Shown here: in pieces, positions 7,931 through 16,118 of the stretch
Numbering within the stretch: position 1 is the stretch's first letter
How the letters are laid out: each line of letters begins with the position of its first letter
NCBI GenBank assembly: GCA_021803425.1
Contig: JAJZLN010000025.1
Location: 1 to 39,046 of the forward strand
DNA: 39,046 nucleotides
Reading direction: 5' to 3'
Source: Microcaldota archaeon
Lineage (GTDB): Archaea; Micrarchaeota; Micrarchaeia; Micrarchaeales; CABMGC01
Notes under the pieces: generated by a model
Seen by the model: the letters and a program-made list of their open reading frames with translations, nothing else
What the model was told of the DNA's origin: nothing
The model's database searches: none
Made by a program: the position numbers and the translations under genes

Positions 7931-9291
7931 TACTTGCATATGCACTATTTGCACTTGCCTTTCTAATGGTATTGGGAAATCTGCTATTCCGGCTAGGGAA
8001 GCGCTCAAAAATGCAGTTATATTTCAACATTGCCGCCCTTTCCCTCTTAATCATAACAATAGTTGCGCTCCTTACCTCAGGATATTCCGGCGTCTTGCTA
8101 AATACCTTCTCATTCAACGGATTTTCTCTCTTTTTCGCCCTCATATTCACTGCAGGGCTTTTACTTATAAATCTCATATCATTCAGCTTTTCGGAGAACT
8201 ATCAAGATTTTGCACTAGTGTCATTGTTTTCGCTTCTGGGAATGTATGTCGTTGCATCATCAGTTTCCCTGATAACAATATTCCTTGGGCTTGAATTGTC
8301 CACAATGCCCATGGTGTTCGCAATACTTTTTTCAAGGAAGGGCACCGAAGCCGCGGCAAAGCTCCTGATAATGTCTGCAATAGCAATAGCCGTTCTCTCA
8401 TTTTCAATAGTGCTTCTGTTCAGCTCCACAAACAGTCTTGGCCTAAAGTCGTATTCGCAGGGAGGGATAATGGCATTCGCTGCGATCCTTTTCATAGCAA
8501 GCATTGGATTTGAGGCATCCATATTCCCATTCAATGTGCTCATACCCGACGTATACACCGGGGCGCAGGCGTATGTTACCGGCATGCTGGGCGGTGTAAA
8601 CAAAAAAGTGGGATTTGCAGCATTGATGCAGGTGCTAATACTGGTATTCATATCAAACAGGGAGCTCTTCATGCTCGTTGCGGCGCTTTCGGTGCTTACG
8701 ATGTTCTATGGAAACATAGTTGCTCTGATGCAGAAAAACACGAAGAGAATGCTTGCATACTCCTCAATATCCCAGGCAGGCTACATACTCATAGGCATTG
8801 CAGTCGCAACCAGCTCCGGCGCAGCGGCAAGCATGTTCCAGATATTCGCACACATGTTCATATTCATAGGCATGCTTGCAATAGTTGCCATACTTGAGAG
8901 AAGAAATAGGAATGGGATAGATGATCTGATAGGTCTTAACGGGGAAAACAGGTATCTCGCATTTGCCATGACCTTATTCATGCTTTCTCTTATAGGCCTG
9001 CCGCTTACTACCGGGTTTGTCGGAAAGTTCCTGATATTCCTTAGTGCGGTAAATGCGGGCTTTGTCTGGCTTGCAATTATAGGGATCTTGAATAGCGTTA
9101 TCTCAATACTTTATTATGCAAGGGCCATAATGGCTATGTATACCGTGAAAGAAGGGGCAAGGAGCATACACGTTGAGCCGCAACTCATGATTGCTATTTT
9201 TATATGTATAGGAATTACTCTTGCATTCGGCATATATCCTGCGCCTCTCTTGTCCTTTACAGGCAATGCAGCGGCATATCTCTTCCATTAA
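7930..9291 (+). CDS. nuoN: Complex I subunit N (antiporter-like), probable ATA start
   Basis: Last nuo gene. It is called NuoN, not NuoM, because the channel region reads PFNVLIPDVYTGAQAYVTG, the PDVYxGA form of NuoN; NuoM has PDAHxEAP. The first ATG is 7966 (441 residues), but that would cut TM1 in half. The same frame continues upstream as ILAYALFALAFL to ATA 7930, which overlaps the nuoL stop and follows a GGTGAT site (7918-7923) at 6 nt. Numbered from 7966: E110 (ELST), K214/K215 and K355 (GFVGKF) are kept. The lysine expected before PFH in E. coli NuoN (K217) aligns with E183, and PFH is PFN. Confidence 0.88.
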   Translation: MLAYALFALAFLMVLGNLLFRLGKRSKMQLYFNIAALSLLIITIVALLTSGYSGVLLNTFSFNGFSLFFALIFTAGLLLINLISFSFSENYQDFALVSLFSLLGMYVVASSVSLITIFLGLELSTMPMVFAILFSRKGTEAAAKLLIMSAIAIAVLSFSIVLLFSSTNSLGLKSYSQGGIMAFAAILFIASIGFEASIFPFNVLIPDVYTGAQAYVTGMLGGVNKKVGFAALMQVLILVFISNRELFMLVAALSVLTMFYGNIVALMQKNTKRMLAYSSISQAGYILIGIAVATSSGAAASMFQIFAHMFIFIGMLAIVAILERRNRNGIDDLIGLNGENRYLAFAMTLFMLSLIGLPLTTGFVGKFLIFLSAVNAGFVWLAIIGILNSVISILYYARAIMAMYTVKEGARSIHVEPQLMIAIFICIGITLAFGIYPAPLLSFTGNAAAYLFH

Positions 9292-9320
9292 ATTGAATCG
9301 GCCGTATGCCACAAAAAGCG

Positions 9321-9327
9321 TATATAT
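9321..9327 (+). promoter_or_regulatory. TATA box of the M48 peptidase gene
   Basis: TATATAT, centred about 33 nt upstream of ATG 9357. It gives the peptidase its own promoter, separate from the nuo operon. Confidence 0.5.
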
Positions 9328-9334
9328 CTGAAAA

Positions 9335-9353
9335 TACACAAAAATAATGTGTA
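9335..9353. promoter_or_regulatory. Dyad over the predicted transcription start (operator candidate)
   Basis: Perfect inverted repeat TACACA - 7 nt - TGTGTA between the TATA box and ATG 9357. Its position over the likely start site is typical of an archaeal repressor operator. Confidence 0.35.
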
Positions 9354-9356
9354 AAA

Positions 9357-10172
9357 ATGATGATAAAAAAGAAAAAGCCCATGCCTAAAAGCATATTGAA
9401 CACAATAAACGAGTTAAAGGTAATTAGCGAATCTGACAATAAAAGTATAGAAGAAAAGAGGCGCACATTTTTACCATTGGTAAGGGAAGTTGCAGATAAA
9501 ATGGACGTTGAACAGCCCGTAGTATCTGTGAACAGGAGCACAAACGCATATGTTATAAGAGAACAACATGTAGTTTTTGGGGATAAGGTTCTAGATAAAT
9601 TAAATGAAGAAGAGCTTAAGTCTGTAATTGCACATGAATTGGGGCATATAAAACACAAAGCATTTAAGTCTAAGGTTACTATGTCAAATATACGTAAGAA
9701 TATGGAGTTTACAATTCCATCATCGCTATTCATCTTAGAAAATATATTTGGCAATATAGGATATACAAGTGTCCCTGGATTTGTGGTGCGTGAGACACCT
9801 TTAGTGCTATCTGCAGTTGGTGCGAACTATGTAATAACGTATGTTGGAACTATGGCATCTTCAGTTTTAAGCAGGCTGCATGAAAGGAAGGCCGATATGG
9901 AAGCAATAAAAGCATATGGCCCAGAAAATTTCATAAGGTCTCAAGCAGCTATATACTCATTGAATAGCGACTTAAATCCTATTCTTTCTAGATATTCTGA
10001 AGGATTACCAAAAGCTAACCTGCGTGTTGCAGAAAAATTAAAACATTATAAATCCACATTTAAGTCAAAACTGCACCATTTTGTATTTGGTACGCATCCT
10101 ACAAAGATTCAGAGATTCAAAATGGCTGAGAAATACGCTAGAAAGCACCCTAATGAAACTGCAATAGAGTAA
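9357..10172 (+). CDS. M48-family (HtpX-like) zinc metallopeptidase
   Basis: 271 residues. Zinc motif H93-E94-L-G-H97 (VIAHELGHIKHK) with the third ligand E176 in LHERKADMEAI, the M48 pattern. The hydrophobic stretch between them (about 120-165) corresponds to the membrane part of HtpX, but the N-terminal transmembrane helices usual in HtpX are missing; instead there is a Lys-rich start (MMIKKKKPMPKS). Likely role is turnover of membrane or misfolded proteins (inference). By eye the gene is more A+T-rich than its neighbours. Start 9357 or 9360. Convergent with rpsK. Confidence 0.8.
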   Translation: MMIKKKKPMPKSILNTINELKVISESDNKSIEEKRRTFLPLVREVADKMDVEQPVVSVNRSTNAYVIREQHVVFGDKVLDKLNEEELKSVIAHELGHIKHKAFKSKVTMSNIRKNMEFTIPSSLFILENIFGNIGYTSVPGFVVRETPLVLSAVGANYVITYVGTMASSVLSRLHERKADMEAIKAYGPENFIRSQAAIYSLNSDLNPILSRYSEGLPKANLRVAEKLKHYKSTFKSKLHHFVFGTHPTKIQRFKMAEKYARKHPNETAIE

Positions 10173-10190
10173 AATCCAGGTAATAATTAG

Positions 10191-10700
10191 CTATACTCTC
10201 CTGCCCCTTCTTCCTCCTGGCCTCTTTGTTGTATCTGTAGGTATCGGGGTCACGTCCTCTATGCTCCCTATTTTTATCCCGCTTCTTGCCAGGGCCCTGA
10301 CAACAGCCTGCGCTCCGGGTCCTGGGATTTTGGAGCCGTGGCCTCCTGGCGCCCTTATTTTTATGTTTATATTTGTCACTCCCTTCTCAAGCGCAGTTGC
10401 AGCTACCTTGTACGCTGCCTGCATTCCGGCATGCGGTGATCCTTCCTCGTGGCCTGTATTCACAACCATACCCCCGCTTCCAGTTGCTATTGTTTCACAT
10501 CCTGACAAGTCGGTAAGAGTTATTAGCGTATTGTTTTTTGACGAATAGATGTGCGCGACGCCCCACCTTATTGCCTTTGGAACATACTTCTGCTGCGCTT
10601 CAAGTGCAACATTCTCATAAGATATGTTCTCTTTTGCGCTTTCCTTATGCTGCTCCTTTTTTGTTTTTGGTTCGCTTTTTTTCTTTCCTGCCATCTTCAT
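10191..10700 (-). CDS. rpsK: 30S ribosomal protein S11 (uS11)
   Basis: 169 residues (164-169 depending on start), against about 130 for most archaeal S11. The uS11 core runs from [19 protein letters not shown] through [14 protein letters not shown] to [19 protein letters not shown] and the basic C-terminus [12 protein letters not shown]. The extra ~40 N-terminal residues are Lys/Glu-rich. ATG 10700 overlaps the rpsD stop; a second in-frame ATG at 10694 has better spacing to the GAGGG site. Third gene of the rpsM-rpsD-rpsK operon. The rpoD (RNAP subunit D) gene usually found next in archaea is absent. Confidence 0.96.
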   Translation of the reverse strand: MKMAGKKKSEPKTKKEQHKESAKENISYENVALEAQQKYVPKAIRWGVAHIYSSKNNTLITLTDLSGCETIATGSGGMVVNTGHEEGSPHAGMQAAYKVAATALEKGVTNINIKIRAPGGHGSKIPGPGAQAVVRALARSGIKIGSIEDVTPIPTDTTKRPGGRRGRRV

Positions 10701-11278
10701 CCCTCTTTTTCTGCAGCCTGCTCTTTAATTTCAGCATCTGGTTTTTCTTCAGGGCGTGCTGCCTCCTCCTTTACTTTTGCTGTAGGTTCCGGCTGTGCAG
10801 GATTAAGGTTTATCGGCTTGTAATAGCTTATCCTCTGCTCTTCGTCAGACTTGACCATGTATCCTGGTGATTTTACTTTCCTTCCATTTATTGATATGAA
10901 TCCGTGTGTGATGAGCTGCCTCGCTTGTTTATGTGTCTTTGCAAGGCCAAGCCTGAAAACAACAGACTGTAGTCTCCTATTCAATATGGATTCGGGAGTC
11001 ACTCCCAGAAGGTCGTCTATTTTCGCTCCGCTTCCCACTATGCTGTACCTTTCAAGCCTCGCTATCATGTCGCTTCCAACATTCTCTCCTACCCTGTTTG
11101 ATAATATATCTCTAGCATTCCTCCTAATTCTGCTCACTTCTGTGGTGGTTTTCCATAATTCCCTGAGGTTTTTGAGCCCGTATTTCTCCTTGAGGCCGTG
11201 CTCCTTTTCTATCCTCTGCGCATTCCACATTACTTTAGAAGGCTCGAATTTTTTTCTGATTCTTTTCGGATCTCCCAT
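10697..11278 (-). CDS. rpsD: 30S ribosomal protein S4 (uS4)
   Basis: 193 residues. Primary 16S-binding protein. Archaeal/eukaryotic-type start ([15 protein letters not shown]) followed by the S4 RNA-binding domain ([38 protein letters not shown]). The final ~37 residues are a Pro/Glu/Lys/Ala-rich tail not needed for the fold. A GTGAT site precedes the ATG. Its stop overlaps the rpsK start by 4 nt. Confidence 0.96.
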   Translation of the reverse strand: MGDPKRIRKKFEPSKVMWNAQRIEKEHGLKEKYGLKNLRELWKTTTEVSRIRRNARDILSNRVGENVGSDMIARLERYSIVGSGAKIDDLLGVTPESILNRRLQSVVFRLGLAKTHKQARQLITHGFISINGRKVKSPGYMVKSDEEQRISYYKPINLNPAQPEPTAKVKEEAARPEEKPDAEIKEQAAEKEG

Positions 11279-11283
11279 TCAAA

Positions 11284-11871
11284 TCACTTCTTTGCAGGCG
11301 CTGCAGCTTCGGTGCTGGGCGCTCCGACCGGTTTTGCCGGAGTCTGTGCCGCTTTTGCTGCTGCTTCCGCAGTCTTCTTTGTGACTCCGACTGTCGCGCC
11401 CGTTCTTCCTGTAGACCTTGTCTTCTGGCCCCTTACCTTCTGTCCATACCTGTGCCTAAAGCCTCTCCATGACTGTATCCTTATATCATTTTCGATATCC
11501 TGCCTCACCTTCACAATGAGGTCCGTACCTACAAGATGCATGTCCGCGCCAGTCTCCCTGTCATTTCTTCTATTAAATATATAAAGAGGGATTTTTGCCT
11601 TTTTCGGGTCATTAAGAAGCTCCTCTATCTTCTCTATGCTGTCTTCATTAAGAGATCCAAGTTTCGTTGACTTGTCTATTCCGTACAGGCTCTTTATCGA
11701 TATTGCAAGCGCATTTGCGAAATTTTGGCCTATCCCCTTTATCTGGGACAGCGCTGATGGTATGTCTAAATCTCCGTTAATGTCTCTTCCAGCTATTCTT
11801 ATTATGCTTTCAGCCTTCTGCTTCTCTCTCTGCTCCTGCTTTGGTTTCTGTTCGTTGCTTTCTTCAGCCAT
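11284..11871 (-). CDS. rpsM: 30S ribosomal protein S13 (uS13)
   Basis: 195 residues from ATG 11871 (chosen because GGTGG lies 5 nt upstream; the frame also runs to 11895). uS13 core: IRIAGRDINGDLDIPSALSQ, IKGIGQNFANAL, and the C-terminal RGFRHRYGQKVRGQKTRSTG. Added to it are ~22 charged N-terminal residues and a C-terminal Ala/Lys/Pro-rich tail of ~35. First gene of the operon, divergent from the acyl-CoA synthetase. Confidence 0.95.
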   Translation of the reverse strand: MAEESNEQKPKQEQREKQKAESIIRIAGRDINGDLDIPSALSQIKGIGQNFANALAISIKSLYGIDKSTKLGSLNEDSIEKIEELLNDPKKAKIPLYIFNRRNDRETGADMHLVGTDLIVKVRQDIENDIRIQSWRGFRHRYGQKVRGQKTRSTGRTGATVGVTKKTAEAAAKAAQTPAKPVGAPSTEAAAPAKK

Positions 11872-12056
11872 CAATCCACCGGATGTAAAACACATTAATG
11901 ATTATAATATACCTAAAACATGCAAATCCTGCACTGCAAGATAAGCCAATATATTATAATTACAAAGCTTTTTAACTCTTATAGCAAGGTTCCTAAAATT
12001 GAGACACAAAAGATATAAGCTATTCAGGCAATATTCCCAATAGAATTAGCGAGAAT

Positions 12057-13814
12057 ATGCTGCATATCACCAAAAAAATAAGAAAGAGCAACGTGCAATC
12101 GGATTCAGTAACGAAAACCGTGGAGTGTAATCCATCTGACCAGACAATTGGCAGGGCCATACCACAAAGCATTGATTTTGGAAACCCTGCAGTCTATGAA
12201 CTTCTATCTTCAACTGCAAAAGCATATCCTAAAAATGAATGTGTATATTATAATGGCACCAAAATGACGTACGGCGAGGTGGACGAGGCTTCTTCAAGGT
12301 TTGCTTCTGCGCTGGCGTCCATCGGCGTGCAAAAAGGCGACAGGGTTGCAATATTTCTGCCAAACATACCTCAGTTTGTCATATCCTATTTCGGCATATT
12401 AAAGGCAGGTGCTACTGTAGTGCCCTGCAGCATAATGTATAAAGGGAGGGAGCTTGAACACCAATTAAGTGATTCAGGCGCGAATTTCATAGTAGCTTCA
12501 AAGGATGTCGTTAAGGAAAAGTCAAGGAAGGATGGCAAAAAAAGCAAGTCATACAACGATCTTTACAAACCAGTCGATGAATGCCGAAAAAACCTGGATA
12601 TTACTGTGGTGACAACAAGCGTTACTTCTTATCTTCCAGGGCTAAAGAGAAAGCTCTCAAGGCTTGGTGGCATAAGGAAAGTGGAAAGGCAAGGCACATT
12701 TGACTTTTCAAGGCTTATAAAATTAAACAAACCAATAGAACAACTGCCTGATGTAAAGTCAAGGGATGATGTCGCTGTGCTTCAGTACACTGGGGGCACA
12801 ACAGGTGTGTCAAAAGGAGCAATGCTCACTCACTACAATCTTTATTCAAATGCTGCATATGTTTCAATATCATTCCCTATGGCAAAAGAGGATGTCTCAT
12901 TGTGCATACTTCCGCTTTACCACATTTACGGCATGACTGCAACCATGAATTCCGCATTATATGCCGGGGCAAAAATCGTACTCCTCCCAAAGCTGCACCT
13001 AAAGGAGCTTATGAAGACAATACAGGACCAAAAGGTCACCGCGTTTTGTGCCGTTCCTGCGATATACGGTTTGATAAACGATAATCCTGAGTCAAGGAAA
13101 TATGACCTGCGCTCCGTGAGAGTATGCATGTCCGGCGGAATGGAGTTGGATGCAACAATACGCGATAAATTTGTGTCGCTTACCGGAGCAAAATTGGTCG
13201 AAGGATATGGCCTTTCCGAAGCAAGTCCGGTAACCCACAGCAATCCTTTGGATGGAAGAGCCGTAAAGGAGGGGTCGGTAGGCATTCCAATTACTGATAC
13301 TGAAGCAAGGATAGTTGATCCGGATGACCCTACAAAGGTACTTGCTTCAGGTGAAATAGGCGAGCTTGCAATAAAGGGCCCCCAGGTTATGAAAGGATAC
13401 TGGAACATGGAAGAGGAGACCAAGAGGGTTCTCAGAGACGGATGGCTTCTGACAGGAGATCTCGCAAAAGTGGATAATGCCGGATATTTCTATATAGTAT
13501 CGAGGAAAAAGGACATGATCAATGTTGGCGGATTGAAGGTGTATCCTCGTGAAGTCGAAAGCGTTCTGTTCGAAAACAATGCAGTAAAAGACGTTGCAGT
13601 AGTCAGCATGCCTGACAAATTCAGCGGAGAAGTAGTTAAAGCGTTTGTCGTATTGAAGGAAAACAATACGAATGTAACCGAAAAGGAAATAATCGAATAT
13701 TGCACAGAAAGGCTTGCCAAGTACAAGGTTCCAAAATCAGTAGAGTTTGTAGACGTGCTTCCAAAAAGCATGATAGGCAAGGTTCTTAGGAGGGAGCTCA
13801 GGAACGGCGCATGA
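12057..13814 (+). CDS. Long-chain acyl-CoA synthetase (AMP-binding family)
   Basis: 585 residues. Activates a carboxylic acid, probably a fatty acid, with ATP and CoA. ANL-superfamily motifs in order: the P-loop YTGGTTGVSKGAMLTH (about 241-256), GYGLSEASPVTH, the TGD hinge region (GWLLTGDLAKVD), KDMINVGGLKVYPREVE, and the adenylation lysine in PKSMIGKVLRREL near the C-terminus. The chain specificity cannot be read from the sequence. It stands alone on its own promoter; the 185-nt divergent region to rpsM is AT-rich with TATA-like runs near 11967 (+) and 11905 (-). Confidence 0.87.
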   Translation: MLHITKKIRKSNVQSDSVTKTVECNPSDQTIGRAIPQSIDFGNPAVYELLSSTAKAYPKNECVYYNGTKMTYGEVDEASSRFASALASIGVQKGDRVAIFLPNIPQFVISYFGILKAGATVVPCSIMYKGRELEHQLSDSGANFIVASKDVVKEKSRKDGKKSKSYNDLYKPVDECRKNLDITVVTTSVTSYLPGLKRKLSRLGGIRKVERQGTFDFSRLIKLNKPIEQLPDVKSRDDVAVLQYTGGTTGVSKGAMLTHYNLYSNAAYVSISFPMAKEDVSLCILPLYHIYGMTATMNSALYAGAKIVLLPKLHLKELMKTIQDQKVTAFCAVPAIYGLINDNPESRKYDLRSVRVCMSGGMELDATIRDKFVSLTGAKLVEGYGLSEASPVTHSNPLDGRAVKEGSVGIPITDTEARIVDPDDPTKVLASGEIGELAIKGPQVMKGYWNMEEETKRVLRDGWLLTGDLAKVDNAGYFYIVSRKKDMINVGGLKVYPREVESVLFENNAVKDVAVVSMPDKFSGEVVKAFVVLKENNTNVTEKEIIEYCTERLAKYKVPKSVEFVDVLPKSMIGKVLRRELRNGA

Positions 13815-14055
13815 ACAAGCATTTTTGCAGCAGTGGCGATTTCTAGTAGCAAAAATACGCCAAGGTTGGGATTTCCAAAACTTTTGATAAATCCTTCAAA
13901 AGTCTGTTTGAACCCAAAAGGCCCGTGAAGGCCATACGCTTGCAGGAAATGTTTTCCAGGCGTACGCGATACCGGATTCCGCCACCTTGGCACGATAAGG
14001 TTATTCTCAACAAAGCTTAATAAAAAGGTTAGTGTGTGTCGGAAGTTATTTATTG
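13815..14055. other. Hairpin-rich intergenic region, no supported gene
   Basis: Starts at the stop codon of the acyl-CoA synthetase. Three inverted repeats follow one another. The first has arms 13819-13828 and 13849-13858. The second is a perfect 8-bp stem 13880-13887/13895-13902 with a 7-nt loop. The third is an imperfect stem 13933-13949/13952-13966 with a bulge. A TATA-like CTTAATAAAA at 14017-14026 probably serves ubiX. It is more G+C-rich than other gaps here. It could be a terminator plus structured RNA, or a copy of a repeated element. Confidence 0.4.
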
Positions 14056-14682
14056 ATGTCCAACAATATCCTGTTAGATAGCATGACAAAGAGGATAGCA
14101 GTATGCATTACTGGGGCGTCTGGTGCAGCATATGCATACAGGTTCCTGGAAGAGATACATAATTCGGGAATCGCAGAAACCCATCTTGTTGTAACAAAGC
14201 CCGGGGCGATGGTGATAAAGCAGGAGCTGGGTATTGCTTCAAAAGATGTGGAGAAAATTGCGGATTTCAGCTATGACGAGCGCAATTTCATGTCGCCAAT
14301 AGCAAGCGGCTCTTTCAGGCTGGACGGATGCCTTGTATCTCCATGTTCCATGAAGACACTTTCAGGCATAGCACACGGATACGAAGAAAATCTTGTAATA
14401 AGGGCGGCATCAATAGCTTTAAAGGAGGGATGGAAGCTGGTTCTTATGCCCAGGGAGACTCCGTTCGGAATAATACAGATAAAGAACATGCTTGCTGCGG
14501 CAGAGGCAGGTGCAATAGTGATGCCTCCACTTCCTCAATTCTATTTCAGACCAAAAGATATTAATGAGATCATCGACATGACTGTCGGAAAGATGCTCTC
14601 CATTTTTGGCATTAAGAGCGAGCTTTCAAAGGAATGGGGAGTTGAAATGCGTGAGGAGACTGAGTATGCAAAGCATGATTAG
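14056..14682 (+). CDS. ubiX: Flavin prenyltransferase, UbiX family
   Basis: About 200 residues. Makes prenylated FMN, the cofactor of UbiD decarboxylases. UbiX features: CITGASGAAYAYRFLEEI at the nucleotide-binding start, PCSMKTLSGIAHGYEENLV, LMPRETPFGIIQIKNML and the end PPLPQFYFRPKDINEIID. The frame opens at 14032; ATG 14056 fits a TATA-like site ~35 nt upstream, and ATG 14083 (MTKRIAVCITGASG) is the usual UbiX start. The UbiD partner is next, so the pair likely acts together in quinone synthesis. Confidence 0.92.
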   Translation: MSNNILLDSMTKRIAVCITGASGAAYAYRFLEEIHNSGIAETHLVVTKPGAMVIKQELGIASKDVEKIADFSYDERNFMSPIASGSFRLDGCLVSPCSMKTLSGIAHGYEENLVIRAASIALKEGWKLVLMPRETPFGIIQIKNMLAAAEAGAIVMPPLPQFYFRPKDINEIIDMTVGKMLSIFGIKSELSKEWGVEMREETEYAKHD

Positions 14683-14711
14683 TCTGTAATGCCGCTATAA
14701 AGTGTGAATAA

Positions 14712-16118
14712 ATGATAAAAGATCTACGAAGCTATTTGGATTACCTATCAAAAAAAGGAAAGTTGGCGCATGTAAAATCCAAAGTCAGTCCTGAGCTCGA
14801 GATATCGGCATTTACAAACAAGGAGAATTCGGAGCACAGAAATGAGAGCCGCGCATTGGTTTTCGACAATGTTGATGGATACAGCATTCCTGTCGCAACA
14901 AATCTGATGGGATCTGCATCAACACTTAGCGATCTGTTCTCCGGTTTTCAGATGGCGGATATTCTTGGCAGTCTGTACAATTCAGATGGGATTCCTATAA
15001 TAAAGAGTGCAAAAACAGTCATCAATTCAAGACCGAGGCTCGTAAAGAAAGGCTTCGGCGGCTACGAAAAGCTTTCCAGTCTTGATGAAATCCCTATACT
15101 TAAGACATGGCCAGGGGATTCGGGAAGATTCATAACCCTCCCACTTGTCATTACTGAGAGCCCTTCTGATGGATCCACAAATGTGGGGATATATCGAATG
15201 CAGGTATTTGATGGTGAGACTACGGGCATGCACTGGCAAGTGCAGAAGGGCGGAGCAATACATGCCGCCGAGGCGCTTGAGGCGAAAAAGGAGTTGAACG
15301 TCTCTGTCGCAATAGGCACAGATCCGTACAATATAATATCCGCAGTCGCCCCGCTGCCACATGGCATAAACGAGTTCTCTTTTGCAGGTGCTGCAAGAGG
15401 CTCAAGGACTGATCTTATAGACTGCGATGGCTATCCTCCTGTGCCTTCCAATTCAGAAATAATAATAAAAGGACATATAGATCCTTCAGAGAAGAGGGAT
15501 GAAGGTCCATTCGGGGACCACACCGGATATTATTCGATAAAGGAGCCAATGCATGTATTTCATATAGATGGCATATACGCCAAGAAGGATGCGATATATG
15601 CGGCAAGCGTCGTCGGCTTCCCGTGGAACGAAGACTGCGTTGCGGGGCAATTCCTGATGGACTATCTGAAGCCAATGATAAAGTTCGTAAGTCCTAACAT
15701 AGTTGACATATTCCTTCCGCCAGAGGGGGCGTTCACAAACCTGTGCTTCGTATCATTAAAAAAGAGGTTTCCTGGAGATGCAAAGAAGACCATATTTTCG
15801 CTCCTTGGACTCGGACAGCTGTCTCTGACAAAGATGATAGTGGCGTTCGACGATGACATTGATGTAAGGGACATGGGAAGAGTAATGTGGGCGCTGTCAA
15901 CCCGAGTGGATCCTGAAAGGGACGTGCAGATTCTAAATGGCACGCCAACAGATACCCTTGATCACGCATCAAATGTTACGGGATACGGATCAAAGATGCT
16001 CATAGATGCAACAAAGAAATCGAGGCAGGAAGGCTATTTCAGGGATTGGCCCGATGTCATTATTCCTGACGCTGAGATAAGCCGTGAGGTCGATAAGAAA
16101 TGGAAGCAGATAAGCTGA
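14712..16118 (+). CDS. ubiD: UbiD-family prenyl-FMN-dependent decarboxylase
   Basis: 468 residues, normal length. Removes the ring carboxylate of a prenylated quinone precursor (UbiD in ubiquinone, or the MqnL role in the futalosine menaquinone route). Typical segments: MIKDLRSYLDYL at the N-terminus, GMHWQVQKGG, FAGAARGSRTDLIDCDGYPP and EGPFGDHTGYYS, which carries conserved acidic residues of the prFMN site. It overlaps ubiA by 19 nt. Confidence 0.93.
   Translation: MIKDLRSYLDYLSKKGKLAHVKSKVSPELEISAFTNKENSEHRNESRALVFDNVDGYSIPVATNLMGSASTLSDLFSGFQMADILGSLYNSDGIPIIKSAKTVINSRPRLVKKGFGGYEKLSSLDEIPILKTWPGDSGRFITLPLVITESPSDGSTNVGIYRMQVFDGETTGMHWQVQKGGAIHAAEALEAKKELNVSVAIGTDPYNIISAVAPLPHGINEFSFAGAARGSRTDLIDCDGYPPVPSNSEIIIKGHIDPSEKRDEGPFGDHTGYYSIKEPMHVFHIDGIYAKKDAIYAASVVGFPWNEDCVAGQFLMDYLKPMIKFVSPNIVDIFLPPEGAFTNLCFVSLKKRFPGDAKKTIFSLLGLGQLSLTKMIVAFDDDIDVRDMGRVMWALSTRVDPERDVQILNGTPTDTLDHASNVTGYGSKMLIDATKKSRQEGYFRDWPDVIIPDAEISREVDKKWKQIS

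Noticed and set aside
1558-9291. Energy-converting NiFe hydrogenase or Mrp-hydrogenase instead of complex I
   Set aside because: NuoD lacks the CxxC nickel ligands and has the His/Tyr quinone pair at the right spacing; NuoA, J and K are all present.
13490-14089. 199-codon minus-strand ORF spanning the acyl-CoA synthetase 3' end and the gap before ubiX
   Set aside because: Its downstream two thirds are antisense to clear synthetase codons. No promoter or recognisable domain. Kept only as an oddity of the hairpin-rich gap.
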